This document shows positions 1-8,414 of a stretch of 64,000 nt of DNA, piece after piece. The DNA lies in contig NZ_JALNUR010000003.1 in NCBI RefSeq assembly GCF_026540895.1, forward strand, positions 124,001 through 188,000. The letters are read 5' to 3'. The translations under genes and the position numbers were made by a program. The DNA comes from Sphingomonas sp. GM_Shp_1. GTDB lineage: Bacteria; Pseudomonadota; Alphaproteobacteria; Sphingomonadales; Sphingomonadaceae. Positions within the stretch are counted from its first letter, which is position 1, and the number at the start of each line of letters is the position of its first letter. Under the pieces are notes generated by a model. That model did no database searches. It saw nothing but the letters and a program-made list of their open reading frames with translations, and was not told the origin of the DNA.

Positions 1-2
1 GC

Positions 3-1262
3 GTCGGCTATCGCGACACCTTCTTCCGGGGCGTCTCGACCGAGGCCGAATTGGCCGCCGGTCGCCAGCGTCTCTATGTCGACGGCGTCACCCTGTCGCG
101 CCAGCGCCGCGACCGCGACTATAAGACCACCGACCTGACCTTCCGTGGCGAGCTGAGCGGCAAGTTCGATACCGGGCCGCTGATGCACCACATGATCATC
201 GGTGCCGATTGGGACGATTACGAGCTGGATATCGTCCAGAACCGCTATCGCCCGCCGCTAGTCGCATCGCAGACAGCCGGCAACCTGGCGGCGGGCAACC
301 GCATCGACATCTTCGACCCGGTCTATGGCAAGCTGCCCGTGGCGGGCGCGTTCCAGAGCTATCTGGAGCGGCAATATAGCTGGGGTGCCTATCTGCAGGA
401 CCAGATCGACGTCACCGATGCGCTGAAGATCCGCGCGGGCGGTCGCTACGACCAGTTCGAGCAGATCATCGACGATCGCGCCGCGCGCCGCCGGACGCAG
501 CAGTTCCGCACCGCGTTCAGCCCCTCGGTGGGCGCGACCTATCTGTTCGGGTCGCATGTCTCGCTCTACGCCAATTACGGGCGCGGCTTCCGTCCCAATA
601 ACGGCACGGACGCGAACAACAATGCCTTCGTCCCCGAGCGCACCACCTCCTACGAAGCAGGGGCCAAGGTTTCGCTGCTCGGCCAGCGGCTGACCGGTAC
701 GCTGGCCCTGTTCAGGACGACCAAGAGCAACGTCCTGACCGCCGACCCGATCAACGCCAATTTCTCGCTGGCGGTGGGCAAGGCGCGCAGCAAGGGCGTC
801 GAGGCCGAGCTGTCGGGCCAGTTGCCCGCCGGGTTCCGGGTGCAGGTCAACTATGCCTATATCGACGCCGAGGTGGCGCAGAACGCGCTCGATCCCAATT
901 TTGGCTTCGGCCTGCGCGAGGGCGATCCGCTGCTCAACATCGCCAGGAACAGCGGCAGCGCGCTCCTCTTCAAGGACTTCGACATCGGCGAGCGGCGCCT
1001 GACCCTGGGCGCGGGCGTCAACTATGTCGGCAAGCGGCTGGGCGAGACCGGCTTCCGCTTCGCCAATGGCAGTTTCTATTATCTGCCGGCCTATACGCTG
1101 ACCCGCGTGACGGCGGCGTTCGAGGCGACCGACCGGCTGCGCATCTCGGGCGAGGTCACGAACCTGTTCGACATCGATTACTTTCCCAGCTCCTATGCGC
1201 GGCTATGGACCTTGCCCGGAGCGCCGCGCCAGTTCATGGTCCGCATCGGCTATTCCTATTGA
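3..1262 (+). CDS. TonB-dependent outer-membrane receptor, C-terminal part (5' truncated by window)
   Basis: The open frame runs in from the window edge and ends in VRIGYSY, the aromatic-terminated last beta strand of an outer-membrane barrel. About 419 residues are visible. They alternate short hydrophobic strands with polar loops and contain the late-barrel blocks SPSVGATYLF, YANYGRGFRPNN, ERTTSYEAGAKV and SGEVTNLFDIDY, which are typical of TonB-dependent siderophore receptors. The plug domain and signal peptide lie outside the window. The receptor would import a metal chelate or similar ligand using TonB energy. Its substrate cannot be told from this part; copCD follows 120 bases downstream on the same strand, so a metal-related role is possible but inferred. 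Confidence 0.9.
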   Translation, partial: VGYRDTFFRGVSTEAELAAGRQRLYVDGVTLSRQRRDRDYKTTDLTFRGELSGKFDTGPLMHHMIIGADWDDYELDIVQNRYRPPLVASQTAGNLAAGNRIDIFDPVYGKLPVAGAFQSYLERQYSWGAYLQDQIDVTDALKIRAGGRYDQFEQIIDDRAARRRTQQFRTAFSPSVGATYLFGSHVSLYANYGRGFRPNNGTDANNNAFVPERTTSYEAGAKVSLLGQRLTGTLALFRTTKSNVLTADPINANFSLAVGKARSKGVEAELSGQLPAGFRVQVNYAYIDAEVAQNALDPNFGFGLREGDPLLNIARNSGSALLFKDFDIGERRLTLGAGVNYVGKRLGETGFRFANGSFYYLPAYTLTRVTAAFEATDRLRISGEVTNLFDIDYFPSSYARLWTLPGAPRQFMVRIGYSY

Positions 1263-1343
1263 TCGACGAGCGATCGTTTGCTGGCCCGTCATGCTCCAGA
1301 AAGGGCGGGGCGGGCGAGGGATGGTCGCTTCCCCCGCGTAATC

Positions 1344-1366
1344 AAGGGTGACGATCATCCACCCTT
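1344..1366 (+). other. Inverted repeat upstream of copC
   Basis: AAGGGTG at 1344-1350 and CACCCTT at 1360-1366 are perfect 7-base arms around a 9-base loop, ending 17 bases before the copC start. There is no T tract, so it is not a good terminator. It could be a 5' UTR hairpin or a protein-binding site. Confidence 0.35.
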
Positions 1367-1383
1367 ATCCGGAGTCTGAACCT

Positions 1384-1746
1384 ATGCGTCGCATCCTGCT
1401 CGGCCTGGCCCTGGCCGCGTCCCTTTCCGCGCCCGCGCTGGCGCATCCCAAGCTGCTCTCGGCGACCCCCGCCGCCGACGCCACGGTCACGACCGGTCCA
1501 CGCACGCTGGTGCTCAGCTTCTCCGAGAAGCTGCTCGCGCCGATGTCGGGGGCCGAGCTGACCATGGTCATGCCGGGCATGGCCGCGCACGCGATCCCGG
1601 CGAAGACCTCGGTCGGTGCGGACGGGCGATCGCTGGTGCTGACGCTCGCCGCGCCGCTGCCGCGCGGCCAATATCAGGTCGCCTGGCATGTCGTGTCGGC
1701 CGACACCCACCGCGTCACCGGCAGCTACAAGATCCAGGTCGGCTGA
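1384..1746 (+). CDS. copC: CopC-type periplasmic copper-binding protein
   Basis: 120 residues with a signal peptide ending ALA. The mature protein then begins HPKLLSATPA, so it has the N-terminal His that is a Cu(II) ligand in CopC. Near the C-terminus, VVSADTHRVTGSYK supplies the Asp and His (D-x-H) that complete the Cu(II) site of the single-site CopC class. The length is normal for a CopC domain. The Met at 1384 is preferred to the in-frame codon at 1348 because it gives a clean signal peptide (MRRILLGLALAASLSAPALA). copD follows after 5 bases, the usual CopC-CopD pairing that delivers copper to the cytoplasm or buffers it in the periplasm. Confidence 0.93.
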   Translation: MRRILLGLALAASLSAPALAHPKLLSATPAADATVTTGPRTLVLSFSEKLLAPMSGAELTMVMPGMAAHAIPAKTSVGADGRSLVLTLAAPLPRGQYQVAWHVVSADTHRVTGSYKIQVG

Positions 1747-1751
1747 CCCCC

Positions 1752-2603
1752 ATGGTCCAGGCCGCGTTGATCCTGGCGCGGGGATTGTCGCTGACCCTCC
1801 TGCCCGGATTGTTCGGCCTGGCCCTGTTCGCGAAAGACAGGCGGTGGCTGCTCGTCGCGGTCGCCGCCGTCGCGCTTCCGGTGTCGATCCTGGGATTCCT
1901 GCTGCTCGCGCTGGCGATGACGGGGGGTGATCCCGGTGCGCTGACCGGCGACCTGCTCGTCACCCTGCTGCGCGACACCGCGCCGGGCCTCGCCTTTCTG
2001 CTGCGGATCGCGCTTCTGGCCGCCCTGCTGGTCACGCTGGTCGCGCGGCGGACGGTGCCGCGCTGGGTCATGGCCTTCTTCGCAGGGGGCGCGACCGCGA
2101 CGCTCGCATGGAACGGGCATGGCGCGATGGACGCCGGCGCCATCGGCTGGGTGCATCTGGGCGCGGACATCGTCCATATGCTGGCGGCCGGAGCCTGGAT
2201 CGGCGCGCTGATCGTCTTTGTCGGCCTGGCCTTTCGCCGCCAGCCCGACCGCGCCGAAGCGACGCGCGCGCTGGCGGGCTTTGCCGGGGTGGGCAGCGCG
2301 ATCGTCGCCGCGATCCTGGCCACCGGCCTCGTCAATGCGGCGATGCTGATCGGGGTACAGGGCATCGCCCGGTTGCCCGACAGCCTGTACGGGCGGCTGA
2401 TGATCGCCAAGCTGATGCTGTTCGGGGTGATGCTGATGCTCGCCTCGGCCAATCGCTTCGTGCTGACCCCCGGCCTGGTCGGCTCGGGGGAGCGGGGCTT
2501 GCGGCATTTGCGGATCAGCCTGTCGCTGGAGTTGGCCGCCGCGCTGGCCATTGTCGGGCTGGTCGCCTGGGCGGGGATCAGCGAGCCGCCGGTCTCCGCC
2601 TGA
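1752..2603 (+). CDS. copD: CopD-family copper transport membrane protein
   Basis: 283 residues, almost entirely hydrophobic, with about eight predicted membrane helices. The pattern matches CopD (PF05425): an early helix pair, a central GWVHLGADIVHMLAAGAWIG helix with His residues placed to bind copper within the membrane, then GYxRLMxAKLxLF-like text (YGRLMIAKLMLFGVMLMLA) followed by NRF. It sits 5 bases after copC and ends 3 bases before the end of the convergent operon on the other strand. Its role is inner-membrane copper uptake or exchange with CopC. Family assignment is firm; transport direction is not shown by sequence. Confidence 0.9.
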   Translation: MVQAALILARGLSLTLLPGLFGLALFAKDRRWLLVAVAAVALPVSILGFLLLALAMTGGDPGALTGDLLVTLLRDTAPGLAFLLRIALLAALLVTLVARRTVPRWVMAFFAGGATATLAWNGHGAMDAGAIGWVHLGADIVHMLAAGAWIGALIVFVGLAFRRQPDRAEATRALAGFAGVGSAIVAAILATGLVNAAMLIGVQGIARLPDSLYGRLMIAKLMLFGVMLMLASANRFVLTPGLVGSGERGLRHLRISLSLELAAALAIVGLVAWAGISEPPVSA

Positions 2604-2606
2604 TCC

Positions 2607-3194
2607 TCATTCCCGGACGAACACGCCGTCGTAGAAGCCGTCGAGCCGGACGGTGATCGTCACCGGCACCGCCTCGCGGTTCTTCCAGTACCAGCCATGG
2701 GTGCCCGCAACCGGCGCGGTGAAGCTGCCCTGGCTGGCCGACACATTCTTCTGCTTCCAATAATCGGTGAAGTCGTTCTCGCCGCCGCCGGTCGGCTCGC
2801 CATGCATGTCGGCGCGGACTAGGCCGGTGGCGTTCCAGCGGAAGTTGAAGCTGTCGCCCGCCTTCATCCGCGCTTTCACCTCGATCCCCTTGCCGGGGGC
2901 GAGCGTCACCGTCTTCTCATCGGTGCGGAAGGGCGTGGCGCGGGCGATATTGGCCCCGGTCTGGGCGGGCACGGCGACGGCAGGCGCGGTGACGGCCGGA
3001 ACAGGGGCGGTGTCCGCCGCCTCCCCGCCATTCGCCATCCGCGTCAGGCCCAGTGCGCCGCCGATCCCGGTCGGGTCGATGGCATATTCGGCGGGCAGGA
3101 CGAACAGCACCAGGATCGCGGCGCCCGCGCCCAAGGCGGCAAGCGAAGCCCGGCCGACCGTGGCGGGCGAGGCGGGGTAGGGGGTGGCGGTCAT
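2607..3194 (-). CDS. Single-pass membrane-anchored periplasmic protein of the metal operon
   Basis: 195 residues: a short cytoplasmic N-terminus, one membrane segment around residues 16-36 (SLAALGAGAAILVLFVLP), an Ala/Pro-rich linker, then a periplasmic beta-rich domain with GDSFNFRWNATG, ADMHGEPTGGGENDF and THGWYWKNREAVPVTITV. The start is the ATG that overlaps the hupE stop (ATGA), which dates it as the last gene of the operon. Proteins of this kind are called transmembrane anchor protein beside HupE genes in related genomes. The aromatic and His residues (DMHGEPT, GTHGWYW) suggest ligand or metal contact, but no function is established. Confidence 0.75.
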   Translation of the reverse strand: MTATPYPASPATVGRASLAALGAGAAILVLFVLPAEYAIDPTGIGGALGLTRMANGGEAADTAPVPAVTAPAVAVPAQTGANIARATPFRTDEKTVTLAPGKGIEVKARMKAGDSFNFRWNATGLVRADMHGEPTGGGENDFTDYWKQKNVSASQGSFTAPVAGTHGWYWKNREAVPVTITVRLDGFYDGVFVRE

Positions 3195-3898
3195 GCGGCC
3201 TTCTCCATCAGGAACCCGGCGAGCTGATAGCCGGTCAGGACGATACCCGCGCTCATCAGCGCGGCATTGGCGATGACGACGCGGCGCGCAAAGCTCGGCG
3301 AGCGGCGCCACAGCGTCATCAGGATCAGGATCGCGCTCAGCGCCAGGAACTGGCCCATCTCGACCCCGATGTTGAAGCTGACGAGGTTGGGGATCAGCCC
3401 GTCGCGCGACGCGATCAGGTCCTGCAGCTTGGTCGCCAGGCCGAAGCCGTGGAAGAAGCCGAAGATCAGCACCGCCGCCTTCTGGTCGGGCTGGAACCCG
3501 ATCAGCATCGGAAAGGCGCCCAGATTGTCGAGCGCCTTGTAGACCACCGACAGGCCGATGATCGCGTCGATCAGATAGGGATCGGCATGGATGTTGAAGA
3601 ACACCCCCGCCAGCAGGGTCGTGCTGTGCCCGATGGCGAACAGCGTGACATAGGCGCCGACATCCTTCAGCCGATGGAGGAAGAAGATGACGCCGAACAG
3701 GAACAGCAGATGGTCGTATCCGGTGACCATGTGCTTGGCGCCCAGATACAGATAGGGAATGATGTTGATCCCCGGATTGTTCTGGATGAACGCCTTGTCC
3801 CCCTCGGCGACGCCGTGCGCGGCCGCCATGCCATGACAGCCGACCGCCAGGGCGATGCCGACCAGCGGCAGCACCCGGTTCCGCAGGTGGCCGGTCAT
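3191..3898 (-). CDS. HupE/UreJ-family metal permease
   Basis: 235 residues with a possible cleaved signal (GCHGMAAAHG) and about six membrane helices. Family motifs are clear: HMVTGYDHLLFLFG (the H-x5-DH nickel-permease signature), FAIGHSTTLL and FGFFHGFGLATKL. HupE/UreJ proteins move nickel or cobalt across the inner membrane. ATG at 3898 overlaps the stop of the preceding gene and its own stop overlaps the next start, so three genes are translationally coupled. Placement behind a CzcCBA pump points to Ni/Co handling. An open frame extends further upstream to 4381 but overlaps the previous gene and is not coding. Confidence 0.87.
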   Translation of the reverse strand: MTGHLRNRVLPLVGIALAVGCHGMAAAHGVAEGDKAFIQNNPGINIIPYLYLGAKHMVTGYDHLLFLFGVIFFLHRLKDVGAYVTLFAIGHSTTLLAGVFFNIHADPYLIDAIIGLSVVYKALDNLGAFPMLIGFQPDQKAAVLIFGFFHGFGLATKLQDLIASRDGLIPNLVSFNIGVEMGQFLALSAILILMTLWRRSPSFARRVVIANAALMSAGIVLTGYQLAGFLMEKAA

Positions 3899-4263
3899 CG
3901 GACCAGGAAGGTCGCCGTCTGGCGCGCCTGGGTCTGGCGGTCGATCAGGAGGACGCCGACCTTCGATCCGGGCGCGATGCGGGCGCCCTTGGCGACGAAC
4001 TGGTTGCGCGCGGCGGGGGTCAGCGCGACCTCGGCCTTGTTCGCGCCGGTGGTCACGAACAGCTTGGCCGTCATGCCGGCCGCGGGCACCTCGTCGCCGT
4101 CCTCCATGACATAGAGCGACACGCCAGTGCCGGCGCGGACCAGCTCGAACACCGTGTCCCCGACCTCGACCACCTGGCCGCCATGGCGGGGCTTGTCGTC
4201 GCCATGCGCGAGCACGGGCGTCGCGGCGAGCATCAGGGGAAGCAAGGTTATGGCGAATTTCAT
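3895..4263 (-). CDS. Small periplasmic protein with HGD/HGG motifs
   Basis: 122 residues with a clear signal peptide (MKFAITLLPLMLAATPVLA) followed at once by HGDDKPRHGGQVVEV. The rest is a compact beta-rich domain. The mature N-terminal His/Asp cluster could bind metal. It lies between the DUF4198 gene (26 bases upstream) and hupE (4-base overlap), so it is part of the metal operon. Similar AHGxxxxxHGGQ openings occur in small proteins and CzcB-like adaptor extensions of cation efflux systems. No specific function can be assigned. ATG 4263 is chosen because it gives the signal peptide; an upstream in-frame codon at 4293 would not. Confidence 0.75.
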   Translation of the reverse strand: MKFAITLLPLMLAATPVLAHGDDKPRHGGQVVEVGDTVFELVRAGTGVSLYVMEDGDEVPAAGMTAKLFVTTGANKAEVALTPAARNQFVAKGARIAPGSKVGVLLIDRQTQARQTATFLVR

Positions 4264-4289
4264 GATCGGTCTCCGCTTGGGGGCAGGGT

Positions 4290-5033
4290 TCATTGTTCGG
4301 GCGCGTGGGGCAGGGTGAAGGCCAGCGTCGCGGTATGCTCGTAATGGTCGATCCTGGTCGGCTGGTCGGAGGGCGAGACATAGACGGCGCGCAGCACGTT
4401 CAGTCCCTGGTTGCGCACCGGCAGGGTGACACTGCCGTCCGCTTTGGTCGCGACTTCGGCGGCGTCGGGGTCGTTGACCATGTCGCTGATCACCGTCGCG
4501 CCCGCGACCGGCTTGCCCTTGAAGAACACGCGGTAGGTCATCGGCGTACCCCGTTTGGCGGGCAGCGCGCCGACCGGCACGATCTGCAGCGTCTGGGCGG
4601 GGATCAGCGGCACCGGCCTGGTCAGCGGGCCCTGGATCGTCGTCGCATATTTGATCGTGGTTTCGCTCTTGACCGAATTGGGCACCTCGTCCTTGGGCTT
4701 CTTGACGAATTCGCCATCGGGCAGCTTGGACCAGGTGCCGTTCTGCAGCACCGCGCTGACGATGGTGGGCGGTGCGTCGGTGTCGACCAGCACGACCGGC
4801 CCGGCGGTGCGAAGCTGGGCGCCGATCGGGTTCAGCTCGGCGTCCCAGGCCTGGACGCTTTCCATATTGGGCTGGCGCTTGACCGCCTCCAGATCGTCGG
4901 CACCGATGCCATAGACGATGGCGATCTGCTTGGCGCGCTGGGCGAACCAGATGCCGTGTGCATCAGCCAGGGTCGGAAGCAGGAGCCCTGCGGTCAGGGC
5001 GGTGGACCAGATCGGCGTCGTTCGCTTCGCCAC
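4290..5033 (-). CDS. DUF4198-family periplasmic protein, putative nickel/cobalt-related
   Basis: 247 residues from a GTG start at 5033, supported by AAAGGAG seven bases upstream. The signal peptide ends in LADA and the mature protein starts HGIWF, which is typical of DUF4198 (PF10670), a family linked to periplasmic Ni/Co uptake and with a C-terminal Ig-like domain (GTPMTYRVFFKGKPVAGATV, then ATKADGSVTLPV). The mature N-terminal His would be a natural metal ligand. The gene follows the RND gene after 156 bases that hold a strong stem-loop. Its exact role is unknown; together with HupE it suggests that the operon both exports and re-imports a divalent metal. Confidence 0.8.
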   Translation of the reverse strand: MAKRTTPIWSTALTAGLLLPTLADAHGIWFAQRAKQIAIVYGIGADDLEAVKRQPNMESVQAWDAELNPIGAQLRTAGPVVLVDTDAPPTIVSAVLQNGTWSKLPDGEFVKKPKDEVPNSVKSETTIKYATTIQGPLTRPVPLIPAQTLQIVPVGALPAKRGTPMTYRVFFKGKPVAGATVISDMVNDPDAAEVATKADGSVTLPVRNQGLNVLRAVYVSPSDQPTRIDHYEHTATLAFTLPHAPEQ

Positions 5034-5153
5034 GTCGTCACTCCTTTGCCAATGTCCCGAAAGGCTAGGCGTGGATCGTCCGCAGCTTCGATCGTCTTTC
5101 GCGTTTTGCGGGAACAAGATGCCGTCAGCGCCGCTCCGCAAAGCATCTCCTGT

Positions 5154-5183
5154 GCCCGCCCCCGGCGACGGCAGGGGGCGGGC
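5154..5183 (-). other. Strong GC stem-loop between the RND pump gene and the DUF4198 gene
   Basis: GCCCGCCCCC (5154-5163) and GGGGGCGGGC (5174-5183) are perfect 10-base arms around a 10-base loop, placed 6 bases after the czcA-like stop. There is no T run on the minus-strand 3' side, so a simple intrinsic terminator is unlikely. An mRNA-stabilising or partial-termination element that lowers expression of the four downstream genes relative to the pump is inferred. Confidence 0.55.
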
Positions 5184-5189
5184 AGGGGC

Positions 5190-8100
5190 TCACGCCGCTA
5201 CCAGCGTATCGGCGCGCCGCCGGGCCTTCGTCCAGCGCGCGGCCCAGGCGGTGATCGCGGGCAGCACGACCAGGGTCAGCGCGGTCGAGGTGATCAGCCC
5301 GCCAATCACCACCGTCGCCAGCGGCCGCTGCACCTCCGCCCCCGTGCCGGTCGCCTGCGCCATCGGCACGAAGCCTAGCGAGGCAACCAACGCGGTCATC
5401 AGCACGGGCCGCACCCGCTCCATCGCGCCCTCGGCAATGGCCCGGTCATCCGCCTCGCCCATCGCGCGGTGCCGGGAAATGGCGCTCATCATGACGAGGC
5501 CGTTGAGCACCGCCACGCCCGACAGCGCGATGAAGCCGACCGCCGCGGTGATCGAGAAGGGGATGCCGCGCAGCAGCAGCGCGAAGACGCCCCCCGCCAG
5601 CGCCATCGGCACCGCCGAGAACACGATCAGGGCGGGCACGAAGCCGCCCAGCGCCATGAACAGCAGCGCATAGATGGCCAGGAAGCAGATCGGCACCACC
5701 AGCATCAGGCGAAGCCGCGCCGATTGCAGGCTCTGGAAGGTGCCGCCCCAGTCGGTATACATGCCCGGCGGCAGGGGCATCTTCGCGATCCGCGCCTCCG
5801 CCGCCTCGACGAAGCCGCCCAGGTCGCGGCCCCGGACATTGACCTGGACGGTGATCATCCGCTTGCCATTCTCGCGGCTGATCTGGTTCAGCCCCTGGGT
5901 ATAATGGAAGCTCGCCACCTCGCGCAACGGGACCGAGCGGGCGGTCTGCCCCTCGGCGGCGGGGAGCATCACCGGGATCGCGCCCAGCGTCTCGATATCG
6001 TCGCGCTGCACATCGGGCAGGCGGACGACGACGGCGAAGCGGCGATCCCCCTCGAACACCAGCCCCGCCTCGCGCCCGCCCAGCGCCGCCGCGACGGTGG
6101 CGGCGATCTCGTCGACCGACAGGCCCAGCCGACCCGCCGCCTGGCGATCGATCCGCACGTCGAAGGTCGGCGCGCCGTCGGTCTGCTCGACGCTGACGTC
6201 CGCCGCCCCGGGAATGGTGCGCACGGCGCCCGCGATCTTCTGCGCCTCCGCTCCCATCGCGTCTAGGTCGTCGCCGTACAGCTTGATCGCGACATCGGCG
6301 CGCACGCCGGCGATCAGCTCGTTGAAGCGCATCTGGATCGGCTGCTGGATCTCGGTGCGGTTGCCGATCACCTGTTTCATCCGCTCCTCGATGCGGCGGA
6401 TGATGTCGGCCTTGGTCCGCACCTCGGCGGGCCATTCGCTCTCCGGCTTGGGGATGATGTAGGTGTCGGACGCATTGGGCGGCATCGGGTCGGTGCCCAG
6501 ATCGGCATTGCCGTTCTTGGAAAAGACCAGCGCCACCTCGGGCAGCGTCTTCAGCGCATTCTCGATCCGCATCTGCATCTGGGTCGACTGGTCGATCGAA
6601 GCGGAGGGGACGCGGAAATTGGTGACGGTGATGTCCTTCTCGTCGAGCTGCGGCATGAACTCCTCGCCGAGCAGGCCGAAGCCGAGCAGCGCGACCGCGA
6701 ACACCGCCACCCCGCCCAGCACGAAGGGGCGCGGGCGGGCGATGGCGCGCGCGAGCACGGGGGCATAGCGCGCCTTGAACCAGCGGATCGGTCGCACCTC
6801 GGTCTCCTCGACCCGGCCCTTGATCAGGATCGCGATCATCGCGGGCACGAAGGTCAGCGACAGGAGGAAGGCGCAGGCCAGCGCGATCATCAGCGTGATC
6901 GCCATCGGCGCGAAGGTCTTGCCCTCCACCCCCTGAAAGGTGAGGAGCGGCGCGAAGGCGAGGAATATGATCGCCTGGCCATAGACGGTCGGCCGGATCA
7001 TCTCGCGCGCGGAGGCGGCGGTGGTCGCCAGCCGTTCCGCGCGGGTCAGCAGCCGCCCCTCGGCCTGCTGCCGCTCGGCGAGGTGGCGCAGGGCGTTCTC
7101 GACGATGATCACCGCCCCGTCGACGATCAGCCCGAAATCGAGCGCGCCGAGACTCATCAGGTTGCCCGAGACGCCCAGCATGTTCATGCCGGTCGCGGTC
7201 ATCACCATCGTGATCGGGATGACGGCGGCGGTGATGAGGGCGGCGCGGACATTGCCGAGCAGCAGGAACAGCACCACGATGACCAGCAGCGCGCCCTCGA
7301 CCAGGTTCTTGCGGACGGTGGCGATGGTCGCGTCGACCAGCTTGGACCGGTTATAGACCGGCTCGGCGAAGACATCCGGCGGCAGGGTGCGGTTGACCTG
7401 GACCAGCCTGTCGGCGACCGCGGTCGAGACGATGCGGCTGTTCTCGCCGACCAGCATCAGCACGGTGGAAATGACCGCCTCCGACCCCATGCGGCTGCCC
7501 GAGCCGGTGCGGACCGCGCCGCCGATCGTTACCTGGCCGACATCGCGGACCCGGACGGGCACGGCGTTGCGGGTGGCGACGACCGCGTCCTGGATATCCT
7601 CGATCGACTTCAGCCGCGCATCGGCGCGCACCAGGAAGCTTTCGCCCGCGCGGCGGACATAATTGGCCCCTGCCGAGACATTGGCGCGCTCGACCGCGTC
7701 CGCCAGCTCGGTCATCGATATGCCATAGGCGGCGAGCGCCGCCAGGTTCGGCTCGATCAGATATTGTTTGACGTAGCCGCCATTGGAATCGACCCCCGCC
7801 ACGCCCTTCACGGTGCGCATCTGCGGCCGGATGATCCAGTCCTGCACGGTGCGAAGATACGCTGCCTTGGCCAGTTCGGTGGTCAGCCGCTCGCCCTCGG
7901 GCGTCAGGTAGCTGCCGTCGCGCTGCCAGCCGGGCCTGCCGTCGATGCGGGGGGCGCCGCGCCCGTCGGGATGGCGAAAGGCGATGGAATAGAAGAAGAT
8001 CTCGCCCAGCCCGGTGCTGAGCGGCGAGAGACTGGGCTGGACGCCGGCGGCCAGGCTGTCCTTGGCCTGGGCCAGCCGCTCGGCGATCTGCTGGCGGGCG

Positions 8101-8414
8101 AAATAGATGCTGGTCGCATCGGTGAACACTGCCGTCACCTGGCTGAAGCCGTTGCGCGACAGCGAGCGGGTCATCTCCAGCCCCGGAATGCCCGCCAGCG
8201 CGGTCTCGATGGGGAAGGTCACCTGCTTCTCGACGTCGACGGGGCCGAGCGCGGGGACGAAGCTGCTGACCTGCACCTGGCGGTTGGTCACGTCGGGCAC
8301 CGCGTCGATCGGCAGCAGGGTGATCTGCCACGCCCCGAACGCGACGACGGCCAGCGTCAGCACCGCGACCAGCCAGCGCAACCGGACCGAGCCGGAGAGG
8401 ATGGCGGCGATCAT
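5190..8414 (-). CDS. czcA: CzcA/CnrA-type heavy-metal RND efflux pump, inner-membrane subunit
   Basis: 1074 residues, the normal length for HME-RND pumps. TM1 follows the start, then a large periplasmic domain, a TM block, a second periplasmic domain and the last TM block. The HME signature DFGLIVDGAVIIVENALRHL is present; its Asp and Glu pattern matches Czc/Cnr/Ncc-type divalent cation pumps (Co, Zn, Cd, Ni) and not the CusA Cu/Ag type. GYFxxxxxPQL-like text is EEFMPQLDEKDITVTNFRVP. It uses proton flux to drive export through the adaptor and TolC partner encoded just upstream; ATG at 8414 overlaps the adaptor stop. Symbol by family, metal specificity inferred. Confidence 0.93.
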   Translation of the reverse strand: MIAAILSGSVRLRWLVAVLTLAVVAFGAWQITLLPIDAVPDVTNRQVQVSSFVPALGPVDVEKQVTFPIETALAGIPGLEMTRSLSRNGFSQVTAVFTDATSIYFARQQIAERLAQAKDSLAAGVQPSLSPLSTGLGEIFFYSIAFRHPDGRGAPRIDGRPGWQRDGSYLTPEGERLTTELAKAAYLRTVQDWIIRPQMRTVKGVAGVDSNGGYVKQYLIEPNLAALAAYGISMTELADAVERANVSAGANYVRRAGESFLVRADARLKSIEDIQDAVVATRNAVPVRVRDVGQVTIGGAVRTGSGSRMGSEAVISTVLMLVGENSRIVSTAVADRLVQVNRTLPPDVFAEPVYNRSKLVDATIATVRKNLVEGALLVIVVLFLLLGNVRAALITAAVIPITMVMTATGMNMLGVSGNLMSLGALDFGLIVDGAVIIVENALRHLAERQQAEGRLLTRAERLATTAASAREMIRPTVYGQAIIFLAFAPLLTFQGVEGKTFAPMAITLMIALACAFLLSLTFVPAMIAILIKGRVEETEVRPIRWFKARYAPVLARAIARPRPFVLGGVAVFAVALLGFGLLGEEFMPQLDEKDITVTNFRVPSASIDQSTQMQMRIENALKTLPEVALVFSKNGNADLGTDPMPPNASDTYIIPKPESEWPAEVRTKADIIRRIEERMKQVIGNRTEIQQPIQMRFNELIAGVRADVAIKLYGDDLDAMGAEAQKIAGAVRTIPGAADVSVEQTDGAPTFDVRIDRQAAGRLGLSVDEIAATVAAALGGREAGLVFEGDRRFAVVVRLPDVQRDDIETLGAIPVMLPAAEGQTARSVPLREVASFHYTQGLNQISRENGKRMITVQVNVRGRDLGGFVEAAEARIAKMPLPPGMYTDWGGTFQSLQSARLRLMLVVPICFLAIYALLFMALGGFVPALIVFSAVPMALAGGVFALLLRGIPFSITAAVGFIALSGVAVLNGLVMMSAISRHRAMGEADDRAIAEGAMERVRPVLMTALVASLGFVPMAQATGTGAEVQRPLATVVIGGLITSTALTLVVLPAITAWAARWTKARRRADTLVAA

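Noticed and set aside
3899..4381. Longer HupE start
   Set aside because: The extension overlaps the HGG protein gene completely and encodes low-complexity Arg/Pro text; the ATGA-coupled start at 3898 gives a normal HupE.
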